Below, piece by piece: positions 55,639-63,048 of a stretch of DNA of 64,000 nt. The position numbers were made by a program, and so were the translations under genes. The DNA is from Methylacidiphilales bacterium (GTDB taxonomy: Bacteria; Verrucomicrobiota; Verrucomicrobiia; Methylacidiphilales; UBA1321), in assembly GCA_026225555.1 (NCBI GenBank), contig JAMFSY010000016.1, positions 62,001 to 126,000 on the forward strand, read 5' to 3'. The notes beneath the pieces were generated by a model. The model worked only from the letters and a program-made list of their open reading frames with translations, was not told where the DNA came from and did no database searches. Each line of letters starts with the position of its first letter. The stretch's first letter is position 1.

Positions 55639-55700
55639 TATAAGAGCGCCCCTCCGCTTCGCTGTTCGCCAAGACCTCGCCCGAAAGCGTGGGAACGATT
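55635..55700 (+). pseudogene. Possible broken start of the next mobile-element gene at the right end of the remnant
   Basis: The ATG at 55635 overlaps the preceding stop in the usual ATGA form, but the third codon is TAA. Reading on in the same frame the text continues as ERPSASLFAKTSPESVGT, which looks like coding sequence, until it reaches the end of the convergent chromosomal gene at 55701. This suggests a gene lost through a nonsense change and truncation. The evidence is weak because it is short. Confidence 0.25.
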
Positions 55701-56492
55701 CTACTCCGACGGCCAATTGTTTAAGTTCAAGTGGCTCAAGTCGATCTGCTGAATCGGCTTTCCCGGCACGGGGTCCATATACCTCTCACTTGGTCTAAAT
55801 ACGACCGGGGCCGACACGGATATGATCCGCATGGAAAAGCAATTCCAACCCACCGTAATGGCGGGCTTTGGACCACTTAGAAATCGCCAATATTTTTGCA
55901 TCATCCTCGATTCGTCTGGAGAGACGATCCCCTTCTGCTCGTAGGCCGCGAGGGACAGCGGCGTTTCATAGCCGGTTGAGGCGTAGTGAAACATCATCTT
56001 GTAATAGGCTGATTGAATCATCTTCTGGTCATCGTCCGGGAAGTCGCCCACGACGCCGGAGAACGCGATATCGTTCATTTGGGGATCGAGTTTTATCGTC
56101 AGGTCGCGGACATCTCGCTTGAGATTTTGTTCGACGTTGCCGGAAAGCCGGCGGTCTTGGGAGGTGACCAGGAGCCATGTCGCGTAGCCGTGTGGGACCG
56201 TTAAACGAAACCGTCCGCTTCTATCGGAAACCACGCTGGCAGCGACCTGATCAGCTGACTCCGACGTTTGCCATAATCTGAAGTGGTCGAAGAAACCCGG
56301 TTTCACGCCCGGACGAATCGCGTACACCGTTGCCTTCGGCTCACCCTTGTTGAGTGGTTCGTTAAGCACAACTCCCGTATAGGTCGTCGCTGGTGCATCC
56401 TTGGGCCAGGGTGACTCGCTTTTCGCCCAACCGGTGAGGCCTGCCCATATCACGGCCGCACGGACCGCAGCTTTCATGAACTGTGTCTTCAT
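55701..56492 (-). CDS. Secreted protein with carboxypeptidase-regulatory-like (Ig) domain
   Basis: This 263-residue protein has a signal peptide (AAVIWAGLTGWAKS). After it comes a beta-rich domain with TYTGVVLNEPLNKGEPKATV, SVVSDRSGRFRLTVPHGYA and later VRDLTIKLDPQMN, the rhythm of carboxypeptidase-regulatory-like domains (an Ig fold that may bind or stabilise). The rest is helical and unassigned. The gene is tightly linked to a small gene upstream whose stop overlaps this start. It ends at the right border of the mobile remnant. Confidence 0.62.
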   Translation of the reverse strand: MKTQFMKAAVRAAVIWAGLTGWAKSESPWPKDAPATTYTGVVLNEPLNKGEPKATVYAIRPGVKPGFFDHFRLWQTSESADQVAASVVSDRSGRFRLTVPHGYATWLLVTSQDRRLSGNVEQNLKRDVRDLTIKLDPQMNDIAFSGVVGDFPDDDQKMIQSAYYKMMFHYASTGYETPLSLAAYEQKGIVSPDESRMMQKYWRFLSGPKPAITVGWNCFSMRIISVSAPVVFRPSERYMDPVPGKPIQQIDLSHLNLNNWPSE

Positions 56493-56701
56493 CCCCCCGC
56501 GCCCGCTTCCTTGATCCTGCGCCGCACCACTTGGACGAAGGCGGCATCGTGCCCGGTTGGATGATCGACGGCGTGAAAGAAAGCCTTGAATTGTCCCTGG
56601 ATGACTTCGTCCCGGCTGCGGCCGGTTTCATCCATGATCCTCTGAATCTTGGCCTCCACCTCGGGAGGAAGATCGGCCGGAACATCCGCGGATTCACTCA
56701 T
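56489..56701 (-). CDS. Small acidic protein of unknown function
   Basis: The ATG at 56701 gives 70 residues: a helix-rich sequence with DLPPEVEAKIQRIMDETGRS and DEVIQGQFKAFFHAVDHP. It overlaps the start of the next secreted-protein gene in ATGA form, which argues that it is real. The pattern weakly resembles a ribbon-helix-helix DNA-binding protein, but not enough to call. Confidence 0.5.
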   Translation of the reverse strand: MSESADVPADLPPEVEAKIQRIMDETGRSRDEVIQGQFKAFFHAVDHPTGHDAAFVQVVRRRIKEAGAGG

Positions 56702-56792
56702 GTCGTCTGGCAGCTTATCGCCATCCTTCGCCGGGGACAACCGGCTTGCCGTCCTCCACCCCGTCCCACTATAAACGGAACCAGACCGCACG

Positions 56793-57167
56793 ATGACCAC
56801 TCCAAAACCGAGCGACGAAGTACGTCATTTTCTAGCCACCGCCGGCGCCAGAGGAGGCAAGGCGGTGACGCCCAAGAAACTTGCCCACCTGAGTGAGATT
56901 TCCAAGGGTGGGCTGCCGCTCGTTCCCAAGCGGCTGCGTCCGGCCCGCAACGTGCCCGATAAACCCGTGGCGACCGAGGCAGTGCAGAAATTCATGGCCG
57001 CTGCCGGCGCCCTGGGAGGCAAGACGGTGACACCCAAAAAGCGCGCCCACCTGAGTGAGATTTCCTCCAAGGGAGGAAAATCACTCTCCCCGAAGAAGCT
57101 CGCCCAGCTTCAGGCGATGCGAGAGAAAAGATGGGCCAAGCAACGCGCCGACCGCGAAACCAAGTAG
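56793..57167 (+). CDS. Small basic protein with duplicated KGG-like repeats
   Basis: This 124-residue protein consists of two near-identical units (residues 11-40 and 65-95). Each runs GARGGKAVTPKKLAHLSEIS or a close variant, and each ends in KGG. A third, degenerate unit follows with KSLSPKKLAQLQAMREKRW. The Gly-Gly-Lys and KGG elements are reminiscent of stress-induced KGG proteins. The high Lys/Arg content suggests nucleic-acid or membrane contact. Its function is unknown. The gene diverges from the 70-residue protein gene across 91 bases. Confidence 0.58.
   Translation: MTTPKPSDEVRHFLATAGARGGKAVTPKKLAHLSEISKGGLPLVPKRLRPARNVPDKPVATEAVQKFMAAAGALGGKTVTPKKRAHLSEISSKGGKSLSPKKLAQLQAMREKRWAKQRADRETK
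56823..57077 (+). repeat. Internal duplication inside the KGG-like protein gene
   Basis: Two units (56823-56912 and 56985-57077) are highly similar at the nucleotide level, for example in the shared CACCTGAGTGAGATTTCC, and are offset by 162 bases. The similarity extends to silent positions, so the duplication appears recent. Confidence 0.65.
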
Positions 57168-57373
57168 CTTTCGGGAAGCCCTCCCGCTTTTCCTAGAGAT
57201 GGTAGATGCCGGACCGTTTGCCTTTTCCTTTGATGCCGGCTTTCTCACCCAAAAGAAACGGCCTTCTTCCGACAACAGCCAGTCCCTTATGAGCTGTTTT
57301 GGTATGCGCCCCGCGCAAAGTGCAGGCCGCCGGGTGCACCAACATGTGACCCCGCCCGCCAGGGCTGGCCGGA

Positions 57374-58192
57374 TTATTTACTCGCAGAAGGCGAAGTGGC
57401 GTCCGGCTCCGGAGGCTTGGGCGGATAGCCCAGATTCGAAAGAGAGGAGATGTACTCGGCGGTTTTCTGCCGGGTATAGATATGAACCGCGGAAGCCAGC
57501 CAGCTTTTCGCGTCGTCAGGTTTCTGATGGAATAACGACCAAGCCGCGTTTGCGAAATAATAGGACGCGTTAGCCCCCACTTGGTCGAAAGCGTTCAATT
57601 CCTTTTGCGCCGCGTCCTCATGATTGCCAAACAGATCGCATATGAAGACGCGATAGGCGGACAGATCGCCATGGTCAGGGTCTCGCTCCAGAAGCAAGTA
57701 GTTCGCCCGCGCGTCATCGTATCTCTTTTCTGCGAACTGCGCCTCCGCCAGGTTGAATCTCGCCGGCGAGCTGGCCGGATCAATCTGCAAAGCCGTCGCA
57801 TAATCCTTTTCCGCTTCCGGCCAAAGCTTCTTATGGGCATAAACGTTCCCACGTATCAGATACGCGTCCCGGTTTCGCGGATCGGTCTGCAACGAGAGAT
57901 TCACTGCCGCCAGCGCCTCGTCGAGCTTTCCCTGCCGCAGAAGAAAGAAGGCCTGCTGTAAATTACTGTCGATCGGAGCCGCACCGGCGGGCCTTGAGCC
58001 GGTCTCGCCCTCCGGCGACGACGAGGCGGTAGCTGCCGCGGTCTCCGCGGGCGCCGCGTTCAGGGAAGCGGCGGCGGCCGGAGCGGCGTTCGTGTCCGGT
58101 GCAGGCTGGGCTGCAAGATTTCCCGCCAAAAGAAGGGTCCAGGCAGCCCCCCATATGCTTAATCTGGTAAAATAATGGGGCAGGGCGCTCAT
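57374..58192 (-). CDS. Secreted TPR protein
   Basis: This 272-residue protein starts with a signal peptide (WGAAWTLLLAGNLAAQ), then an Ala/Pro/Thr-rich linker. TPR units follow: LLRQGKLDEALAAVNLSLQT, VYAHKKLWPEAEKDYATALQ and LAEAQFAEKRYDDARANYLL. Such proteins serve as periplasmic scaffolds. The rest of the chain is helical without a catalytic motif. The gene is transcribed away from pstS and is separated from it by about 380 bases. There is no proof that it is functionally linked. Confidence 0.75.
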   Translation of the reverse strand: MSALPHYFTRLSIWGAAWTLLLAGNLAAQPAPDTNAAPAAAASLNAAPAETAAATASSSPEGETGSRPAGAAPIDSNLQQAFFLLRQGKLDEALAAVNLSLQTDPRNRDAYLIRGNVYAHKKLWPEAEKDYATALQIDPASSPARFNLAEAQFAEKRYDDARANYLLLERDPDHGDLSAYRVFICDLFGNHEDAAQKELNAFDQVGANASYYFANAAWSLFHQKPDDAKSWLASAVHIYTRQKTAEYISSLSNLGYPPKPPEPDATSPSASK

Positions 58193-58345
58193 AAGGAAAG
58201 CCGGACGAGCATGAAGGCAAAGTCATCCTTAAGCAATCGCTTTGATCATTTACCTTCACTACCTTGGTTGAAAGAATTCTCGTTTTTCATCGTGAACTCA
58301 GACAGAATCAGTGACTTATCGCACCTGAGTTAGAGGAGAATCGAA

Positions 58346-58564
58346 ATGATGTCTATGAACAGCATGCTGGAATCAAGCCTTGGCCCTTTCATGGGAAATG
58401 GATGCCTCTCTCGCCGGGCCCCTACACGACAGTTTACCGGGGATGAGGGTTCTGCTAAAATCAAGCGGATCAGGGATGTGTCCGCGGGCAGGTGCTCTGA
58501 TCTCCTGGTCAAACGTCTTCCGGTCGGAGTCCTATCCGTCCGAACCTACGGTCGAAAATGGTGA
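58346..58564 (+). CDS. Possible short upstream ORF in the pst leader
   Basis: A 72-residue frame opens with ATG at 58346, preceded by AGAGGAG at seven bases, the best ribosome binding site in the area, and stops 7 bases before the pstS ATG. The translated text (MLESSLGPFMGNGCLSRRA, later RYG-like basic end) shows no known domain. It could be a leader peptide or accidental. The rest of the 379-base region before pstS holds no motif that I can identify with confidence; no clear PHO box is visible. Confidence 0.3.
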   Translation: MMSMNSMLESSLGPFMGNGCLSRRAPTRQFTGDEGSAKIKRIRDVSAGRCSDLLVKRLPVGVLSVRTYGRKW

Positions 58565-58571
58565 ACCGACT

Positions 58572-59930
58572 ATGTACCTAAACAGAGTTTTCGCTCGGCT
58601 GGCCTTCGCCGGTCTTTCTCTCGCCGTCGCGCCTTTTCTCCAGGCGGGAGAAGTCATTATTAAAGGCTCTGACACCATGCTTGTGATGAACCAGCAACTG
58701 GCTCAGGCCTATATGCAACTTCATCCGGAAACCGATATTCAGGTGGCCGGTGGAGGCTCCGGCGTGGGCATCGCGGCTCTCCACGATAACACGGCCGATA
58801 TCGGCGCCTGCTCCCGCGATCTCAGGCCCACCGAAATCAAGGATTTCTTGTTCGATGGGGGAATGCGTCCCGCGTGCTATAGCGCAGCCATGGATGGAGT
58901 GGCGATCTTCGTCAATATCAAGAACCCCCTGAAGGAACTGACCGTCGAGCAATTACGGAGAATTTTTCGGGGCGACTATACTAATTGGAGGGAACTCGGT
59001 GGACCCGATATGGCCATCGACGTTTACAGCCGGGACAATACCTCCGGCACCTACGCTTTCATCAAGGACGAGGTGCTCGATGGCGACGATTACACCACCC
59101 ACGCCGAAACGTTGCCCGGCACCGCCGCCGTTTACCACTCCGTCTCCATCGACCCGCGGGGTATCGGCTACGGCGGCATCGGCTACAACAAAGGCGTCAA
59201 GGTCCTCAAACTGAAGGCGGACGACGCTTCCCCCGCCTACTGGCCCACGAAAGAGAGCGTCTATGACCGCAGCTATCCGCTCTCGCGCACCCTCAATTAC
59301 TATCTCAATCCCCGTTCCAGAAATGATGAGGCCGTAAAATTCGTTCTTTGGGTGCGCAGTCCCGAGGGGCAGAAGATCGTGGTGAAATCCAATTATTTCG
59401 CATTGCCCGAAATGCTCAAATACACCGCTGGCGTGGTCGGGACCGAAGACCTCGATCCGCACAGCGTTAATGCCCCGCCCGCTCCGCTGAATTCCTCAGC
59501 GCAGCGCGTCAACTTGATCGTATCTGCTCCTCCGCCTGCGACCTCCCTTTCCGCAAGTCCTCTTTCTACCAGCCTGACCGAGCCGCTTTCCCAACCCAGC
59601 GCTCCTCCGGCGGCCCTGCTCCCCAAAAACAGCGAAGACAATCCCAAGCAGGCCGCGGATTCCGCACCCCTAGCAATCCCGCGGGTCGATTCAAACGATC
59701 TTGCCGGAGCCGTGGCCATCCTGAGCCAGTCCGAGAACAAGATCGCCGCCGTCGAAGCCAAACTCGTCGACCGCGAAACCCAGCTCGACGAGCGCGAAAC
59801 CAAGCTCGATGAGCGGCAGGCGGAGCTCAATGCCGAGCAGGTCAAGCTCGAGGCCGAAGAGGCTAGGCTCAGGGAAATGGCCACTAAACTCCCTCCCACC
59901 GCGGAGTCGGCCAATCTTCCCGCCAATTGA
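58572..59930 (+). CDS. pstS: Phosphate ABC transporter substrate-binding protein with C-terminal coiled coil
   Basis: This 452-residue protein has a signal peptide (LAFAGLSLAVAPFLQA). The binding core (about 25-310) includes KGSDTMLVMNQQLAQ, GGGSGVGIAAL, ADIGACSRDL and YSRDNTSGTYAFIKD, the phosphate-contact loops of PstS. A Pro/Ser-rich linker follows (about 310-375), then a charged heptad segment ETQLDERETKLDERQAEL and on to EARLREMATKL (about 380-440), a coiled coil not found in ordinary PstS. It captures phosphate in the periplasm. The open frame extends to 58380, but I use the ATG at 58572. It heads the pstSCAB unit, with pstC 16 bases downstream. Confidence 0.9.
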   Translation: MYLNRVFARLAFAGLSLAVAPFLQAGEVIIKGSDTMLVMNQQLAQAYMQLHPETDIQVAGGGSGVGIAALHDNTADIGACSRDLRPTEIKDFLFDGGMRPACYSAAMDGVAIFVNIKNPLKELTVEQLRRIFRGDYTNWRELGGPDMAIDVYSRDNTSGTYAFIKDEVLDGDDYTTHAETLPGTAAVYHSVSIDPRGIGYGGIGYNKGVKVLKLKADDASPAYWPTKESVYDRSYPLSRTLNYYLNPRSRNDEAVKFVLWVRSPEGQKIVVKSNYFALPEMLKYTAGVVGTEDLDPHSVNAPPAPLNSSAQRVNLIVSAPPPATSLSASPLSTSLTEPLSQPSAPPAALLPKNSEDNPKQAADSAPLAIPRVDSNDLAGAVAILSQSENKIAAVEAKLVDRETQLDERETKLDERQAELNAEQVKLEAEEARLREMATKLPPTAESANLPAN

Positions 59931-59946
59931 GGCAAGGATCACCCGC

Positions 59947-61218
59947 ATGGACGCGACGACAACAGGACTGCCCGGCGAATCGTCCCAAGAGGACCCAAGC
60001 ACGGACCGCGACATCATCAATGAGCTCTCCCGGTCCTCGGAAAGCTTGGGCGACCGACTCATCACCTGGGCGATCTCAGTCATTTCCAATACCGCCATCG
60101 TGGCGATCCTTCTGATTTTCATTTTCCTCACGGCCGAAAGTCTTCCGATCTCGCTTCAACTTACCAACAACGCCCACTCCGGCCAGATGATGGACCCGGC
60201 GGTCGCAGCGAAGAAAGATCCCCGGGAACTCGCCGCCTTCCTCCAGACCAGCGAAGATCGCATCAAAAAGGTCTCCCCCTCCGTCCTTGGCGAACTGATC
60301 GCGATCCGGAACGACGAGCTCAAGCAGGATAAGAACCCCGACAGCCGTTTGAATACGACATCGTGGCGAATGCTGCTCCTCCCTTTTCAATGGCATGGCT
60401 ACGATCACGCCGTCTTTGTTTGGCAGCCAATCGGGCACGTGGAGAAATATAACCTGGTGCCACTTTTCTTTGGCACTCTCAAGGTCGCTTCCGTGGCGCT
60501 CGTGCTGGCGATTCCACTCGCCATCATTCCCGCCATCTACCTTTCTCAACTCGCCAGCATCCGCACTCGCGAAATCATCAAGCCCCTGATCGAGTTGCTC
60601 GCGAGTATCCCCTCGGTTGTGCTCGGCTTTCTCGGAATGATCACGCTCTCCTCACTTCTCGCTCCTCTGGGCGTTCTTGATTCCCACTCCACTCCCTTGA
60701 ACACTCTCGTGGCCGGCGTAGCCCTGGCCCTGGCTGTCGTTCCGGTTATTTTCACCATTGCGGAAGACGCGCTCTCCGCCGTGCCCAACATCTACAAGAA
60801 CGCCGCCCGCGCCTTGGGCGCCACCGAGTGGCACGCCACGATGGGTATCGTCGTGCGCATGGCTCTGCCCGGCATCGGCGCGGCCGTCACGCTCGGCTTT
60901 GCCCGCGCCATTGGTGAGACGATGATCGTCCTGCTCGCTTCCGGCAACGCCGCCACCCTCGATCTTTCCGTTTTCCGGTCCGTCCGCACCGCCAGCGCCA
61001 CTATCGCCTCGGAACTGAACGAGGCCGCCTATGGCAGCGCCCACTATCATGTGCTTTTCCTCATCGGAACCGTGCTTTTTTTCATCGCCTTCCTCGGCAA
61101 CGTTCTCGCCGATCTCGCTCTGCGGCGCCTTCGGCTCCGGCTCGAGGGAACAGCCTTTGGCGAGGCTCCGATGGCGCCGATGCCGCTTGAACCCCAAATG
61201 GGACGAACCCCGCCATGA
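59947..61218 (+). CDS. pstC: Phosphate ABC transporter permease, PstC-type
   Basis: The ATG at 59947 has AAGGAT nearby and gives 423 residues, longer than the usual 300-330 of PstC. The N-terminal membrane helix (about 45-70) is followed by an insertion of about 110 residues that is probably periplasmic. A set of five helices follows, with the EAA-loop ALGATEWHATMGIVVRMALP and FARAIGETMIVLLASGNAAT. The protein forms the inner-membrane channel with PstA and is driven by PstB. Its stop overlaps the pstA start (ATGA). Confidence 0.9.
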   Translation: MDATTTGLPGESSQEDPSTDRDIINELSRSSESLGDRLITWAISVISNTAIVAILLIFIFLTAESLPISLQLTNNAHSGQMMDPAVAAKKDPRELAAFLQTSEDRIKKVSPSVLGELIAIRNDELKQDKNPDSRLNTTSWRMLLLPFQWHGYDHAVFVWQPIGHVEKYNLVPLFFGTLKVASVALVLAIPLAIIPAIYLSQLASIRTREIIKPLIELLASIPSVVLGFLGMITLSSLLAPLGVLDSHSTPLNTLVAGVALALAVVPVIFTIAEDALSAVPNIYKNAARALGATEWHATMGIVVRMALPGIGAAVTLGFARAIGETMIVLLASGNAATLDLSVFRSVRTASATIASELNEAAYGSAHYHVLFLIGTVLFFIAFLGNVLADLALRRLRLRLEGTAFGEAPMAPMPLEPQMGRTPP

Positions 61219-62201
61219 GAAGTTTTTTGGAGAAGGCCATTCCTTCCCCCGAGGTTGATCTCACCTCGCGGCCGATCCTGAGCCGCACAACGCTTTATAC
61301 CGGGGTCTTTCAAGGCACGACCTACTTCGTGGCTAGTTCGATCCTTCTCATCATCGCCTATATCCTCAGCCAGGGGCCTCGAGGCCTTTCCCCTCATTTT
61401 TTGCTCACCCGCGCCGGGGGAACGCACAACGAGGGCATGTTCGACGTCCATAATTCCGGCGTCTTCGACATGGTCGTCGGAACCGTGATGCTCGTCTTCC
61501 TCATGACCATTTTTGTCATGCCGATCGGAATCGTGACCGGCATCTACCTCAACGAATTTGTCGATCCCCGCAGTCGGCGCGCCCGCATCATCGGAGCCTC
61601 CATCAACAACCTCGCCGGCATTCCCTCCATCATTTTCGGCCTCTTCGGTCTTGGTCTTTTCGTCCTCACCATCGGCCGGTTCATCGATCTCCAGGTCCTC
61701 CATAGTGCCGAGCCCCTCTGGGGCAAACCTTCCCTCATTTGGGCCGCGTTGACGCTCGCGATCCTCACGCTGCCCGTGGTCGTCGTCAGCACCGAGCAAG
61801 CCCTCCGTTCCGTTTCTTCGAGCGTGCGCGACGCCTCCCTCGCCATGGGCGCAACCAGGCTGCAGATGCTACGAGGAATCGTGCTCCCCCAGGCCTATCC
61901 CGGCATCCTCACCGGCGGCATTCTGGCCATCAGCCGCGGGGCAGGCGAGGTGGCGCCGATCATGTTTACCGGCGCCGTCTACTACATGAAGGATTTACCC
62001 CACAGCATCCACGATCCATTCATGGAGCTCGGCTATCACGTCTATAACCTTTCCACCCAATCCGTAAACACGGACGACGTGCGTCCCCTTTTGTTTTCCA
62101 CCGTTGTCACGCTCCTCCTCGTCACTTTCTTCCTCAACCTCTCCGCCGTGCTGGCGCGCGCCCGCCTGCGCCACAAGCAGGAAAACTCTCATTCCAACTA
62201 G
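61215..62201 (+). CDS. pstA: Phosphate ABC transporter permease, PstA-type
   Basis: This 328-residue protein has a typical six-helix PstA layout, including GIVTGIYLNEFVDPRSRRAR, ASINNLAGIPSIIFGLFGLG and the EAA-loop LAMGATRLQMLRGIVLPQAY, followed by ISRGAGEVAPIMFTGAVYYM. With PstC it forms the phosphate channel. The start overlaps pstC by four bases. A short space of seven bases separates it from pstB. Confidence 0.92.
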   Translation: MRSFLEKAIPSPEVDLTSRPILSRTTLYTGVFQGTTYFVASSILLIIAYILSQGPRGLSPHFLLTRAGGTHNEGMFDVHNSGVFDMVVGTVMLVFLMTIFVMPIGIVTGIYLNEFVDPRSRRARIIGASINNLAGIPSIIFGLFGLGLFVLTIGRFIDLQVLHSAEPLWGKPSLIWAALTLAILTLPVVVVSTEQALRSVSSSVRDASLAMGATRLQMLRGIVLPQAYPGILTGGILAISRGAGEVAPIMFTGAVYYMKDLPHSIHDPFMELGYHVYNLSTQSVNTDDVRPLLFSTVVTLLLVTFFLNLSAVLARARLRHKQENSHSN

Positions 62202-62208
62202 GCCTTTC

Positions 62209-63048
62209 ATGGAATCCAAAATTGCCCCGCTTCATCCGCTCGTCGCCGAGCCCGCGGAACCGACCGGTGTCGCGGAAATCGAGCCGCCTATCCTTGAGGT
62301 GCAGCACCTTTCCCTTTCCTATGGCAAGCATCTCGTCCTCAAGGATGTCACGCTTCCCATCCGCCGCCGGGCCGTGACCGCACTCATTGGTCCCTCCGGC
62401 TGCGGAAAATCATCCTTCCTGCGCTGCCTGAACCGCATGAACGATTTCGTGCCCAATGCCCAGATCACGGGGAAGATTCTGTTCCATCAGCAGGACATTT
62501 ACTCCGCCAAAATCAACCCGATCCGCGTTCGCCGCTATATCGGCATGGTCTTTCAAAGGTCAAATCCATTCTCGCAAAGCATCTTTGACAACGTCGCCTA
62601 TGGGCTGCGTCTGCATCGGCTCGGCAACAAAAGCGAAATTGCCGATCAGGTCGAGATCAGCCTGAACAAGGTCGGACTCTGGCAGGATGTGAAGGATCGC
62701 CTCGGGATGAACGCGCTCAACCTTTCCGGAGGCCAGCAGCAGCGCGTCTGTCTCGCACGCGCGATTTCCGTCAATCCCCAGGTGTTGCTCATGGATGAGC
62801 CCGCCTCCGCCCTTGACCCCGGAGCGGCGGAAAAAATCGAGGATCTCATCCAGGAACTCAAACAGGAATATACGATCGTGCAGGTCACCCATAACCTGCA
62901 GCAGGCGGGCCGGCTTTCCGACTTCGCCGGGTTCTTCGAAGAAGGAAACCTGATCGAATTCGACACGGCCGAAGTAATTTTCTCTAAACCCCGCCATCAC
63001 CTGACCGAAGCCTATATTTATGGGGGCGAAGGCGCCTCGAGGTCCTAA
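62209..63048 (+). CDS. pstB: Phosphate ABC transporter ATP-binding protein
   Basis: This 279-residue protein has Walker A ALIGPSGCGKSSFLR, Q-loop MVFQRSNPFSQSIFDN, signature LNLSGGQQQRVCLARA and Walker B VLLMDEPASALDP, with His in the switch VTHNLQQAGRLSD. It is the cytoplasmic ATPase of the Pst transporter. The frame is open further up into pstA; the ATG at 62209 follows the pstA stop by seven bases. No phoU gene follows, since the convergent regulator starts its stop in the same four bases (CTAA at 63045-63048). Confidence 0.94.
   Translation: MESKIAPLHPLVAEPAEPTGVAEIEPPILEVQHLSLSYGKHLVLKDVTLPIRRRAVTALIGPSGCGKSSFLRCLNRMNDFVPNAQITGKILFHQQDIYSAKINPIRVRRYIGMVFQRSNPFSQSIFDNVAYGLRLHRLGNKSEIADQVEISLNKVGLWQDVKDRLGMNALNLSGGQQQRVCLARAISVNPQVLLMDEPASALDPGAAEKIEDLIQELKQEYTIVQVTHNLQQAGRLSDFAGFFEEGNLIEFDTAEVIFSKPRHHLTEAYIYGGEGASRS

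Noticed and set aside
58193-58571. A PHO box before pstS
   Set aside because: No pair of direct repeats similar to CTGTCAT at the proper spacing could be found, so none is annotated.
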